Of a DNA stretch of 64,000 nt, positions 51,521 to 63,608 are shown one piece after another; within the stretch, counting starts at the first letter, position 1, and every line of letters begins with the position of its first letter. The stretch lies in NCBI RefSeq assembly GCF_030253575.1, contig NC_080559.1, positions 32,979,501-33,043,500 on the forward strand, written 5' to 3'. The notes under the pieces are model-generated. The model was given only the letters and a program-made list of their open reading frames with translations, was not told the origin of the DNA and made no database searches. The position numbers and the translations under genes are program-made. This DNA comes from Rhododendron vialii. Its lineage: Eukaryota > Streptophyta > Magnoliopsida > Ericales > Ericaceae.

Positions 51521-53755
51521 TCACCTTTCGTATTATAGGCTTATAGCTAGGTTACTTGGTCCAATAAATTAATTACAAACCATTTATATTAGTACTAGTT
51601 CGTTGTACTTTGCTGTCAGTGGCAGATCTATTAAGTAAATTTGTTGCCCCATGCTAAACTGCTCTAAATTAACTTCTCAGATCTCTAACCAACTTGCATG
51701 CAATTTTAGTAGGTAGCCATGCCACCAAACACGTGAACATAATAAAGTACAAATTACATATTTATGTATGTATGCATGTGTATATATCTGTGTGGGACTT
51801 AGGTCCCGCGCACAACGAAGAATTATTTTACTGTGTTCGGGCACCGTCATGTGGTGTCTTTACACTCTTTTTCATCACATATTTCTTCGAGATCAAGTAC
51901 CAAATGTATGAACACCACAAAAATGTATGGTGAAAAATAATGTTGGTCGGTGCCTACACCTATCTATTGGAGTTGATTTTTAATAGCGCCGCTTTTTTTT
52001 TTTTAAATTATTAAACGGCTCGAATTGTCCGTAAAAAATTCAAAGGCGCCCGTGCCAGTCGGTGCACGGTTAACCGTGCACCCACGGGGGGGTGGCTTTA
52101 GCATTTTCGCTTCTTTCTTATCATGATCAGAAGGGATTAAATCAATGGGCTGAATGGGCCTCATCAATGGCCCAATGGCTGTTTATCTGATCTGCGAGTT
52201 CGTCAGATTTGCAAATTACGGATATGCTTCTCCCCCATCCCTCTCATAAAAACATTAAAAAGTTGATAAAAAATACAATAAGATATCGTATTTTGCCGCC
52301 TGGATTTTTATTTAAAATAAAAATAAAGTTCCTTCTCTTTCACCTTGCCGCCACCACCACCTCACCAGCAACCATGGGCAGAGGCAAAGGGTGGCAAGTG
52401 GGGTCACTCGACCCCATTGAATTTGGAATACCCCACAAATATTGTACATATGCCCCCCAAAAATCACAACTTTTTCCCTTTTTATTTCTAACTTGATGCG
52501 CGCTCTCTCTCCAAAAACCGCAAGAACGTACGAAGGTCGAAAGTCAAATTCATTGAATAACTCTCATCGCCGATAATCCTCTCTCTTAAAGTTGACTGCA
52601 TTGGCCAATTTGAGACTTGCATGCATTATGGGAATTTTCTGTTCACACGAATCTGTTCTCATCATGAATGAGGTTTTCCCACCACACCCAAGACTCGAAA
52701 CAAAACCAAAACCAATTTATAGACTATGATGAACCCAGCATTTAGAACACAACCTACATTTTTCGTTAATTTCCTTATGCAGAATCGATTACTTTTGAGC
52801 ATCGGTAACACACTAATTACGATTTTTCGCACTTCCTCCATGGCTCGGGGGGCTGCGGAAAAACCGGATATGAAAGCATCAATGAGAAGAGGTTTTGAGA
52901 TACTTATTCGTGATCATAAGTAATCAAAGAGTGAAACGTGATGAGGGAATGCTACGTGAAGATTACAGACATTTTAATCCGTCGTAAGATTAAGTTTAAA
53001 AGGCGTCTAGTAATGTAATGGATACGCCCTTTAAAACTATTTTTCAGCTGAGAAACTCTTCACAATCCCAAGTCTCTTGCAAGAGTCAAATGAGTATACT
53101 GCAGCAAAAGATTACCACAAATTAGAGATGTTACAAGGATTAATTCGTGTACGAGTGTTGGCAGCACGTACATGTCTGATTATTGGATTAATTCATCATC
53201 GAATAAAGGTTTATGAGGACAGATCACACGGCAATTTTTTCATATGATTGGTTTAATTTATTTTCTAAGTTACAGGTCGTGAAATGTGTATATTCACGGA
53301 TATATACCTAGCTTCTAGGCATATTAAAAAAAAAAAAAAAAAAGCTGGTTAATATTGACACTGCAATGAGGAATTATATGCAGGAAAGGGCTTCGGGGAA
53401 AAATCAATTCTATTAAAGGATTTTTACCGCTGGGTAAATCCACATCTTAATTCCCATTAAGGTAAGATGAAATACTTAATTAGCACTAGGTCCACTTTTT
53501 ACAAAATACATTTACCATTAATGAAAGTGCCACCTTAGGACACCCTAGGGTGTTAGGGTACCTTAGAATTTTAGGGTTTAGGATACCCTTACTCCCATGG
53601 AACAGAATGGTAAGCTTGCCATTTAATGAAAGGCATTCCACCTTCTAATTTTTTTTTTTTTTTATAAATCAAGACAAGAGACGGGGCTTCTTTTTTATTA
53701 ATCAAGACAAGAGATGAGGCTTTCAAAGTCTTAATTTGGAGCTTTATTTTTGCAG
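51521..53755. other. Gene-free spacer with one perfect palindrome
   Basis: A perfect 22-base palindrome is centred on GGTTAACC at 52061-52082 (core GTGCACGGTTAACCGTGCAC). I see no supported gene. Frames at 52209-52496 and 52726-52923 have no motif I know. Confidence 0.4.
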
Positions 53756-53859
53756 GCGACGGTGTTGCTCTTCTTTATGCATCAAAGGAGCTGAAAAAGT
53801 TGCATACGACAAATTTTGATCAAAAGATTGGTGTTCAGATTATCCAGAATGCTCTAAAG
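53756..53859 (+). pseudogene. Chaperonin-60 exon fragment
   Basis: A 104-base exon with acceptor TTTTTGCAG and donor at AAAG|GTTTCT encodes residues GVALLYASKELKKL...TNFDQKIGVQIIQNALK. This is the plant mitochondrial CPN60 (HSP60) segment after the conserved PGGG. The glycine codon before GV is GAC, giving GDGV, so the invariant GGG is altered. No flanking CPN60 exon was found upstream. Its 3' boundary is repeated several times downstream, so the fragment is decaying. Confidence 0.8.
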
Positions 53860-55280
53860 GTTTCTATTTCTTGTTTTCCTTGCTATCCAGAATGCTCCAA
53901 AGGTTTCTGATTTTACCTTTCTATCTAGAATGCTCTAAAGGTTTCTATTTCTAAGTATGTAAACTTGTGGTTTCTATTTCTTATTTTACCTTGCTAACCA
54001 GAATGCTGCCGTTCCGCTTTCTTTTTAAACTCTCTTTTTCAAAAAGAATGTAATTTCAAGCTCAAATATAATGAAAATGAAAAATATATTTTTAATTTTT
54101 TTTTGCACTGTTTAAAAGATCTCAATGAGATCTATCAAACAATATCCATATTGATAGGAAAATTATTTCCATAAACACATGATTTTTAAGCTTGAAATTA
54201 CCTTCTTTTTCTAAAAGTTTCTTTTTTGAGAATCCGGAACACCCCAAAGGTTTCTTATTTTAGTACCTTTCTATCCAGAATGCTTTAAGGGCCCGATTGG
54301 ATGCTGTATCCATCGGGTGTATTGTGAAATCTGGGTGTATTGGTTTCTGATGGGACAGTTGCTCCACCGTTTGGTATGATTTTTCGCTCCTGTATTCGTT
54401 TCTCCCCGTTTTCGTTAATACAGCCCTCATGGTACTAATTTATGGCCACCTCCGGAGGTAGCCATAACTAATCCGGAGCAATACAGGTGAAATCTTGCCA
54501 GTTCTGCCCTTCCTAATCCCCCTCTTCATCACCTCTTCACACATGCACAGAGAAAGGAAAAAATGGAAAATAGAGAGAGGAAAAAAAATTATGGCCGGAG
54601 TTGTCATTTACAGTAGAGAGAGAGAGAGAGAACTACCGAACGTCGCCGTTGCCGTTCGAAATTTGACCGTTGACGGTGTGGATCTGACCATCCACCGTCT
54701 TCAAGTTGCCATCGTCGACTTCGACTGGAACAGAGGGAGGTGGGTTTGTAGAGAGAGAGAGAGAGGTGGGTGGTTTTGTAGAGGTGGGTGGGTTTGGAGA
54801 GAGAGAGAGAGGTGGGTGGTTTTGTAAAAAACTGTGTAATTGGGTGGTTGAAAACCGTGGGTGGGTTTTTGAAATTATTAAAATAATTAAATTATTAGTC
54901 AACTAAATCAGTATTGCTTAATTGTGATAAAGTTATTAATTTTATTGGATTTTGTAATAATATATTTAATCTAATAAATTATCGATTTTAATACTAAGCA
55001 AGGACAAAAGAGTCATTTGTCAGCTTTTTACATCATACACCCTTTCTTATACACCCAATTTATCCTCCATCCAAACCTAGTATTATTTTATCCTCATTCT
55101 CTGATACATCATCCAAACCATCTACTTTTTAATACACCCTCTAAAATGTCACATCAATGTGGGTCCTCCCTTCTTAACTAATACCCCTTACTATCTTATC
55201 CCCCTTCATAAATAATACACCCAAACCACATACGGCATCCAATCGGGCCTTAAAGGTTTTCTATTTCTAAGTATATAAAC
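53843..55280 (+). repeat. Repeated copies of the CPN60 exon-intron boundary
   Basis: The word CCAGAATGCTCTAAAGGTTTC, with small changes, recurs near 53843, 53886, 53927, 53999 (truncated), 54230 (diverged) and 54276. The last copy is split by the element at 54289-55250. Serial short tandem duplications of one splice donor region explain the pattern. Confidence 0.7.
54286..55253. mobile_element. PIF/Harbinger-like non-autonomous element (54289-55250)
   Basis: The ends GGGCCCGATTGGATGC and GCATCCAATCGGGCCT are inverted repeats matching at all but the outermost base. TAA flanks both sides (54286-54288, 55251-55253). It splits one copy of the CPN60 boundary repeat. The 962-bp interior carries several GA runs and no transposase domain; the 110-codon frame at 54495-54827 is incidental. 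Confidence 0.8.
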
Positions 55281-55717
55281 TTGTTTAGCCACCCATATTC
55301 CTTTCCACAACAAGATTGGATTCTTTCGTTAAAATGTTCCTCCCATGCTTGGAATTTGATCACAGGACATGGTAATTGGGAGAAAATTATGTGCTCTCTC
55401 TTGCCGAAGTTATTCGAATGTGAGGTTGTTGCTACTAAGGTGCCAATGAGTTCTCTCATTGCATTTGACTTCAAAAAAAACCCGTTAGGCTTTGGTGACG
55501 AGAATGGGGTTCTACAGATTTCTTCATTGCAGAGTGAGTTTTCTTTTGTGCATTTTATCGACTTTTTATATTTTTGTTTGAATCACGTGCTAAATTTTTT
55601 TAATTTTATTAATAGGTTCTTTCTCGAGGGTGGGAGAAGGACACATATTTAAGTTCAGTCATTTACTGCTACCTCCAGTAGCCGTTGTTCTTAGTATGGA
55701 TCACCCAGGAACTTTCA

Positions 55718-56727
55718 TTATGCTCTTAGTACGGGGATCAAGTCAGAACCTTCATGACAAGTTATGGACTTTGACAATGTCATGCGGGAAAGTATCTTGT
55801 TGAATCTCTCCCTTTGCCTGCTTGACTTTTTTGTTTTTGAATTGGACATGAGAATCAAGAAAGGTTGTTCTGGAGAGGTCCGGTGATAAACATGTGGGGC
55901 AAAGCTATCGGCATCATTCAGAGTGTTTGAGGAATTGACTTCAGCTTGGCCGTTCATGCTCAACATGCCATGGCTGTGTGTCTGTCCATACTACTTTGAA
56001 GTATTCCCACAACTTTGAATCAGTTGTTTATCAGTGGCCCACTAGAACACCCCCTCCCAAATCTCAAGTTCACCTCAGAAAGAAAAAACTCATCCAGGCA
56101 ATCATTGGGATTCAATAGAATCCTTTCTTTGTGAGCCGTGTTAAGGTTCATAACTCGCCTTAAGGGATCCAACATAACCCCTGTCCTAGAGGCGTACGCA
56201 AAGTTGAACGCATGACCCATCCCATAAACAGTCTCTCCAGGAGGTAGGAGGTCATCGTTGAATTCAAAGATGTGTGTTTTTCACACATACTCCCTTTGAA
56301 TGCGCCCGATGAACATGTCTTTGAGGGTATCAATTGCCAGAATCTCGGCAAAAACATGCACAAACTTCCCACCAACTCTCAGCACCACCACCTTCCCTAC
56401 CCTGAACTTGTCAAGTTCCCCCGCCTTCCCGGGCACACATATACACGAGACATGTGCACAAGAAATAAATGTGCCATCAGCATCAATGAAAAATGTTGTC
56501 CCCACTTTCCATATACCATCTGTGAATAAAAACAAAACAAAAAAAATTTAGCTCGTAATTAAAAAAAATTAAAGAGTAAATTCAAAAAAAAAAAACCTCA
56601 CCATGTATTGCAGCAATATAAAGGACCCCAGTTTTCATTATGGATGCCAACCGGACCCGTTCAATAGCTAGAGCAAGAGCAATAAGAGGGCTGATTGGCT
56701 CAGCAATCGTAGAATATCTCTGGTTAC
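55718..56727 (-). pseudogene. Trypsin-like serine protease pseudogene
   Basis: Minus-strand exons are visible at 56602-56727 and from 56519 downward. They read IALALAIERVRLASI, then VGTTFFIDADGTFISCAHV, a trypsin-like/Deg-type fold with the catalytic His in SCAHV, and later GRGCSSGPLIN, the region of the catalytic Ser (GxSGGP). In-frame stops break it at 56281-56283 and just after LINN (near 56020). A further open stretch at 55718-55966 may be its decayed 3' part. It lies directly downstream of chaperonin-derived sequence on the same strand. Confidence 0.7.
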
Positions 56728-56869
56728 CTGAAAATGTGCAACATCCCCATCAGATTCTTGTCATCTTTAAGTAGATATTACACTGTTGGTCATATCCCCT
56801 ACTCGTTCAGTCGCCAAAACATAATAAGAGTAAAGAACTCCAAGCGTATCATAAAGTAAGAAACCTCAC

Positions 56870-57087
56870 CATCACCAGCAACGTGATTCGTAGCATTTGC
56901 AACATGCTTAACAAGGCACGTTGCTTCGTAGCATTTGCAACATGCTTAACAAGGCTTGCACCAATATTCTTTACATCTTTGAACTCGATGCTCTTTGCCA
57001 CAGTAACACCACCAATCTTCTGATCAAAAGTTGAAGCATGCCACTTTTCCAGCTTCTCTGACGCAGAAAGAATAGCAACACCGCCGC
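56870..57087 (-). pseudogene. Chimeric chaperonin-60 fragment
   Basis: After acceptor TTTGCAG the frame reads GGVAILSASEKLEKW...FDQKIG, a C-terminal-half CPN60 segment. Without a break it continues GVTVAKSIEFKDVKNIGASL, an N-terminal-half CPN60 segment. Two distant parts of the chaperonin are thus fused at one glycine, in reverse order. A 38-bp tandem duplication (56887-56955) then disrupts the ANATN-VAGDG region. A donor GATG|GTGAGG follows VAGDG. It cannot encode a normal chaperonin. Confidence 0.8.
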
Positions 57088-57391
57088 CTGCAAAGAATTG
57101 ATGTAGTGGTTCTAGACACAATGTCCTCCCAAAGTGGCTTCACAAAGAATTGTCTGGGAGAGAATATGCAGATAGATGACTCGAATGTCTATATATAATT
57201 ATACCTTTTTCCTGAATAATTAGTTTTATGAATGATGCTCAATCTTATTGGCACCGGTGCATGTTGTTAATTGTTTGGTTTCATAAATTGATTTATTCTT
57301 TTCCTCATCTGGGTGTGAGTGTGTATTGCATACCACACATCATTCTCGTGATCTCGTACTCTGTTATTACTTAACACTTACTGTGATGTAG

Positions 57392-57805
57392 GGCCCTGTA
57401 ATTGGGGGACCTCTTGTCCATCCAGCTAAGGGGGTTGTTGGTGTCATTCACTATAGGAATCACCACCGAATTGAAGCGACACCAATTGATGATGTTTTGA
57501 AGTATCTAGAGCACTTCAAGAAACATGGGTATGATCATGGTTTGCCTCCCATCCATTGGTTTTTGGTTTGCACACCGTCCTTACTTTGTTTAGCCGTCGA
57601 GGGTTTGAAAAAAGTACTCCTATTGTTGCACTGTCTGACATTGTGTTTTCAGAGTAGCTATAGTATGGAAGACATGTATGTGCATGCAAAAATGTTGATA
57701 TCTATAATTGTTAATAGCACAGCTTCCATGGTTATCACTATTGGTGCATCATGGTTATCATTGCTCTGTATACATCATTGGCTCATTGTTATAGCTCCTT
57801 GAGCA
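57392..57805 (+). pseudogene. Trypsin-like protease C-terminal exon, opposite strand
   Basis: After acceptor GATGTAG the frame reads GPVIGGPLVHPAKGVVGVIH, matching the GxSGGPLVN..GxVVGI region of trypsin-like proteases, then a DDVLKYLEHFKKHG tail. The catalytic Ser position is Ile (VIGG), so activity would be lost. The frame stays open to about 57802, but the later part is not recognisable. It lies on the same strand as the chaperonin fragment at 53756. Confidence 0.6.
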
Positions 57806-60326
57806 TGTAAAATAATTCGTGCATGCATCCATTTTTTCTTAGCATTGTATAAAGTTGAAGGGATTTTGATCTTCCGTTTGGGCTGCTCATTATGGCTACT
57901 ATCTAAAAAGGAGGCTTGCTCTTTATGGAACTCGTAAGAACATATTGGAAATGTTGTGCAACAAGTGTTGCATATTCTCTCATTCAGTACATTGAAAATT
58001 GAGAACTACAGTTTAGCTCACTTTGTTTTGTAGGTATCTCATCTCATTAACTAATATGCAAGGCTCAGCCTGGGCATGTAGCGCATTGCAGCATTGAGTG
58101 TCATGGACATTTCTATATTGAAACTGTTATGCTGACTACCATTTTGATGTGTAGGGAACAACCTCCTAAAAGAGTTTCGTGTGCTTGATCGTAGGCTATG
58201 GGGCTACTTTTGGAAAAGGAGTTTTGTACATACTCTAGTAGCTATGTAATGGAAAACATGCTCGAATTGCTAAGTACTTGTCACGCAATGTTATGATTTT
58301 GTGACTTTTGTATATAAAAAATAATTAAAATATGAAGCGCCTCAGGCCCTCAAGCAATGTTAAGTTATGGGTCTTTCTCTGTTTAGACTGTTTTTGTTTT
58401 TGTCGAGCGGATTTAGTTCTTTTTATTTGGGTGTACACTGCATAATATTTCAGGTTCATTGTACTACCTTTTTCCCTTTAACCCCCCTATCGGCCATCGT
58501 CTTGGAGTGCCCAGTTACCTAGCTGGCTCTAACAGGCGCAACTCTCTGTTCACTTGAAGCCTTGGGAAATTTTCAAAACATGGCTGGGCAACCAAACACC
58601 AATGGGCGCCAGCCGCTGATCCTTTTCTACACTTGAAATTAGCAATCAAAACAGATTATTTGAAGGATCCATCAAGAAGCACCTAAGCATGCAACAAACC
58701 GTTGGTATCTTAACTTTTAAATGTAAGTACACCGGCTGTGCATGATATTCAAACTTTATTCAAAGGTGTTTTTGTGTTTGCATTAGTTATTACAATTTCC
58801 GTCCCAAAAAGTTGGTCCTCCTTGGGAATTCAACTTATTATTGAGACATTATGATTCCATGTACACTTTTTTTTTCCTCTCCAAAATTGCCCTTACCATT
58901 AACTTATTACTTGGTCATGAGTTTTGCTTGGGTGCTGAAAAAAGGGTAAAATGTGAAATATATGAAATCTTGGACATTGAATTTCATAAAGGGGCATGAA
59001 TTTTGGGACAAACAATAAAATTGGCATTCGACCTCCTCAATAGCATGAAGAAGGGTATTAAAAAGATAGATCTAGGCCTCACACCTAGATTTTCAAAGGC
59101 ATCACACCTAAGGCCTCTTTAGCTTCACACCAAAGAATGGAATTGCATAACACAATCATAGAAGCTTAAAGCTCTTGTAAAATCTTATTCATTCAATCCT
59201 TCATAGTATCTCAAACTCTAGAAGTACGTCAATTTATAGGTTCCTAATGTGTTTAATGCCAACGACAGTTCATATTCCCGAGATGGCTAAATAGGAGGAA
59301 TGAGTTTAATTGGATGAATGTGTTGTGTGATGGTGTGTGGTCAAAGCTCCCTAAATGAAAAGTCACAAGGCTCATGCACCCACCAATGGAATACACATCA
59401 ACCCAAAAATTTGAATCGTCTGAAACTACCGAACTAACCATTCTATTTATTATGGACTGCAAAGTCAGTCAACCTTATTGCGTAAAATAGCTACAATAGC
59501 CTCCCTGGGCATACCAGATAGCAACTACTTAAATGTTTTTGTGGGAATCTGTTGGAACGAAATGTGAGTAGCTGGTGTGAAATCACAAGCCTAAAATCAA
59601 CCCTCCCATATTCTGATCACCAGTAAGTCTCCATCTCCATATAATGGATAACTTTCCTTGAAGATAGTGGCGTTTTAAGAAGTGCCTGTGGCAAAGAAAA
59701 GAAAACCATTGTGGGATTTGACTTCCCATTTTTACTCTTACAATAGCCTGATGGAGACCTGAGGATGCAAATCCTCAGCTCTCAACTTATCTTTCTCACT
59801 GAGAAAAGCACATCACTATATCGTAGTGGCGATGAAAAAGAGATGTCACAAGTCAAGGAGTGATCCATCCATTATGAGAAAGTAAAAAAGACGAGGAGAA
59901 AAAAAGATAAGCACCATGTACCCAGCCAACTGATAAGTAGAGTTTTGATAAACGCTTCACAAGCACAAACCATGAGACCAAATTACATGAAGTGCTTGAT
60001 TAGGGGATGAAAACTACCAAGACAAAGTATAGTTGGGGCTGTGTAGGGACGGAGCCAATAAGTGGGGGGAGTGGCATGGGCAACTCTCAGGTCGATAAAA
60101 ACAACATTATTCTACAAAACAGGTGTATTTTTCTGGGGTATCAAATATGTCGATGGGTGATTAACCTAAAGAAAATATGTATTTTTTGGATATTAGTATT
60201 AATAGTTAACCTTAGAAACATGTATTTTTCAGATATTCTGTGGGTTGATAGAAGATTAACTTACTCTATTCTGTGAATGAAATTTATCTTTTTCTGAAAA
60301 ACTATAACTCAACTTTGAGAATCGCT
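57806..60326. other. Spacer and reductase 3' flank
   Basis: No recognised gene. About 58800-59010 has Stowaway-like but eroded ends (TCCGTCCCAAAAAG left, TTTTGGGACAAAC right), so a degraded mariner-type MITE is possible. The last ~100-300 bases are probably 3' UTR of the reductase. Confidence 0.35.
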
Positions 60327-63300
60327 TCACTCCAAGGCAACTTTCAGTAGCTCTTCCCATGTGCTTAATTTGTCTCTAGGCTTGTTTTTCAAACTTCCAA
60401 GCCTTTTCTCTTCGGTGTCGATCTTTTCCCAAGCACAGAATGGAATCACTTTGACATTCCTACTATCCAATAACTGTAGAAGTCCCTCCCTGCCTGGCTT
60501 TGGAAAGCTAGGTGCAGATAATACTCCTTTCTCAAGGTCCTCAGATATGCTCACAACCTGCAACCGCAAACAACAATTAAAGCAGTTGGTAATCACTACC
60601 TATAAACCCTGAAAAATTATGGTGCTACTGGCTGTGGCAGGGTAGCGCGGCAATGGTGTAATGTCGTGGTAAGGTAGTGATGGCAATTGGCAACATTGGT
60701 GGTGGCTGGTATGTTTGGTCTTACGTAGGCATGGAACATTTTCCGCCAAAATTGACTTTATTTCCCACCAGCCCTTGAAACCTTCTACACTGACATTCAT
60801 TTTTTGCCATGCCAAACACTAGAAAATGCAGAAAACGTAGCAAATAAAGCACTAATAATATTCTCAAAAAATGCTGCATGCCTAATCAATGATGGACGCC
60901 ACTATCATAGGTTCTTCAATATATGATGCAAGGGGCTACTTACTGTTTCTTCAGCACAATAAAGGTTTGTGGCAATGATCCCTGTTGGTCCTCTTTTCAA
61001 CCAACCGCATACGTAAACACCCTCCAGTTGTTGATGATCTCCTGAAGAATCAACTAAAACACGACCTCCTATATTCGGAACTATGCCTGCAAAACAAAGT
61101 CAAACAAGGAGATGAGGTTCTGCATGGTAGCTGTGTAGACTAAACAGAACTTTTAAATTGTGTGCAAAGGTTTTGACTTGCCCCTATTCCAAATGGGAGA
61201 AACGAGACTGAATAATAATTTGAGCATTATCGTTCTCTTACGTCTACATCGTCAGGATGCTAAATGCATGTTTTTGCATCAGAAGTTCAATAAAGAGTGA
61301 ACAGAACCTATTACATGGATTCATCTGTTCCATTCAGTGGACACTACCGAAGGGTAAAGAAGGAGCTGTGCGTCCAACCCCCATACCAGCGCATGTGTGT
61401 AGTCCTCTTGTCTGGTGATGATAAGAACTTATTTGGCAGTAGAAGTATTTTCTCTTGCCTTACCACACTGATAAGGAGATAGAAATTTCAAGAAGACCGT
61501 AAACAACAGATTATACTGGTCTTATTGCAACTGGAACAAATTCTAATGTGCAAGCGTATACATTATCCTTGTCTCGTCAAAGTTTGCAGCTAAGGGAACC
61601 CGACAGCAAGGCACGTACCAGCACCCAATAATCATAAAAAGTCCATGTTAACCTAGACGAGGTAGAATTATTTGCAATCAAGTAACAATAGCATGAAATA
61701 ATCTTTACTAAACAGAACTCCAAAATTGTTGCATTGGTGCAAAATGCGTTTGATATACCTTTGGAAGCATCAAAGGGTAAGCCATCAACTGGTACTGATT
61801 TATAACCAATGCTCTTTAGCACTAACCTGTAAAGAGTGTAAGCACATGCTCATAATAGTCAAGACCTCAAAAAGAAATTGACATGGCAATATAAGGAAAA
61901 CAATGCTCGAACTGTAGGTGGGGACAACCTTCAATTCCCCCATTGCCCAAGCACACGAAGCAGTCTGGATGGGAGTGTGTGCCTAAACAAGGCATATAAT
62001 CTTTGAATTCGTTGATATGATTCAACACTTTGGGTAAATAGGAAACAGCGTGGATCAAAATCAAGTGAGCCTAAAGGAGTAACAGACACGTTTATGTGAC
62101 TAACATGTATGTGAAGCATTCTCATATGCATACCCCGCCTGTATACAAACCATAGTATGGAGTATTAGCTCAAGTTCAAAAATAATAAAAAAACCTGCAG
62201 TCAAGATCTTCAAACTGTCCTGTACCAACTGCAACTTGTTTCCCAAAGCCACCTGCAGAATGAGACCAATCAAGACATATAAGCTGCTGGATTAGGCATC
62301 ACACAGATGCAAAGTTATTCCGGACGCATTTCACATAACGTTCATGATATCGACAACTTGTTTCCCCCAGCAAACCTTGTCGTCTTATATTATTAACCAA
62401 TTAATTCAGTAATTTAACTTCTAGAAAATGTTATATCTCACTTGGAATATAATTTGACTTTCGGCATTCAATAAAATTAACCAGATTTCCAATTTACTAT
62501 ATAACCTTTTGGCTGACATCACACAAGTCACTAACTGCAATTTTGAAACCAACTTCCAAAATTGAATGAAATGTAAGACAATAAAAACATCAACCAGACC
62601 GTTCAAAAAAATAAATAAAAACATCAACCAGAAAAAGGAAGAAGACATCAAAGAGGTAACTGGACCTGCTCCCCCATGAACACATGTGGATGAAATTTAC
62701 CTTTGAGAATTGTCTTCTCAAAGTGCACACCAGCAACATGACCAGTTCTGTCATCTGAATCTAGAAAACCAACCGGCTTCCGGAAGAAAACAAAGTGGAT
62801 TTCACGCTGGCTTGTACGGAGATGAGATGATTCTGAAACGACTGCCTTTGAGAGCAATTCATACACCCTCCTCTGGATTCGACTATTCTTCAGTTCTTCC
62901 TTTACCAAATAACAAGGCATCATTTTGATAGCATCAGTTCAGTTAGGATATTTCAGGCCAATTCCTCACTCCCAACACACACACACACATGAAACAAAAA
63001 CAAAACCAAAGAAAGAAGGGAAGAATAACTTCTTGCAAACAAAGCCCCCCAAGCTACTAATAAGGAGTGCAGATATTTGGAGAGGAATTTTACCTCATCT
63101 GCTGGGGTTTTCACTAGATCAGCTTCTTGAATATTAATATGTAAATCTCTGATACCTGCAGAAAGACCCCAATAACTCCATAAAAACCACATTCGAAGTG
63201 GGTCCAATAAATCTTTAAAAAAAAAAAACTCTTAACAATTTGAGAGAGCTCTGAAAGACCAAACCAAAAGGGGGAAAAAAAGGCAAAGAAACTTTGAACT

Positions 63301-63608
63301 AATCATGATAGACAAAGATCAGGAGATTAAGAATTACCAAGAACTTCACGTAACTCTTTTGCAGTACAAGCAGCTTGCACTGGTCCACGTCTTCCAACTA
63401 AGTATACTTTTCTGCAAAAGTATTTGTGCATACAGAACAAATATAACTGGGATCCAACTAAACCAAAATAGATGGTACCAAAAGGTAAGACAGAAAACCT
63501 TATAGAGCTCTCCTCTAGAGCAGCCAAAGCATGGCTGGAAATATCAGTTGTTGCAAGTTCTGCAGGTGGTCGTAAAAGAATACGTGCCACATCAAGAGCT
63601 ACATTTCC
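60327..63608 (-). CDS. MFDR: Mitochondrial NADPH:adrenodoxin (ferredoxin) oxidoreductase, 3' part, 8 exons
   Basis: This FAD enzyme passes electrons from NADPH to mitochondrial ferredoxin, feeding iron-sulfur cluster and biotin synthesis. Visible exons: 63499-63608, 63338-63411, 63094-63155, 62701-62899, 62195-62252, 61759-61826, 60944-61086, 60327-60557. Phases agree and give 314 C-terminal residues. Landmarks in order: [33 protein letters not shown] (NADP-binding region with the GRRGPxQAAFT motif of the family); [65 protein letters not shown] (conserved FAD/NADP-contacting GWxKRGPxGxIxTN); [18 protein letters not shown]; and [13 protein letters not shown] at the end. The 5' exons with the transit peptide and FAD-binding GxGxxG lie beyond 64000. 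The acceptor of the 62701-62899 exon is weak (GGTAAAG), so its 5' edge is least certain. No stops or frameshifts are seen. Confidence 0.93.

Noticed and set aside
53520-53590. Telomere-like TTTAGGG words
   Set aside because: Only two adjacent units are seen in degenerate DNA, too few for an interstitial telomeric array.
54495-54906. Gly/Arg/Glu-rich frames of 66-110 codons
   Set aside because: They arise from GA repeats inside the PIF/Harbinger-like element. No domain.
60600-60815. 71-codon minus-strand frame in the reductase
   Set aside because: It lies in the intron between the 60944-61086 and 60327-60557 exons, and the reading frame and family sequence join those exons directly.
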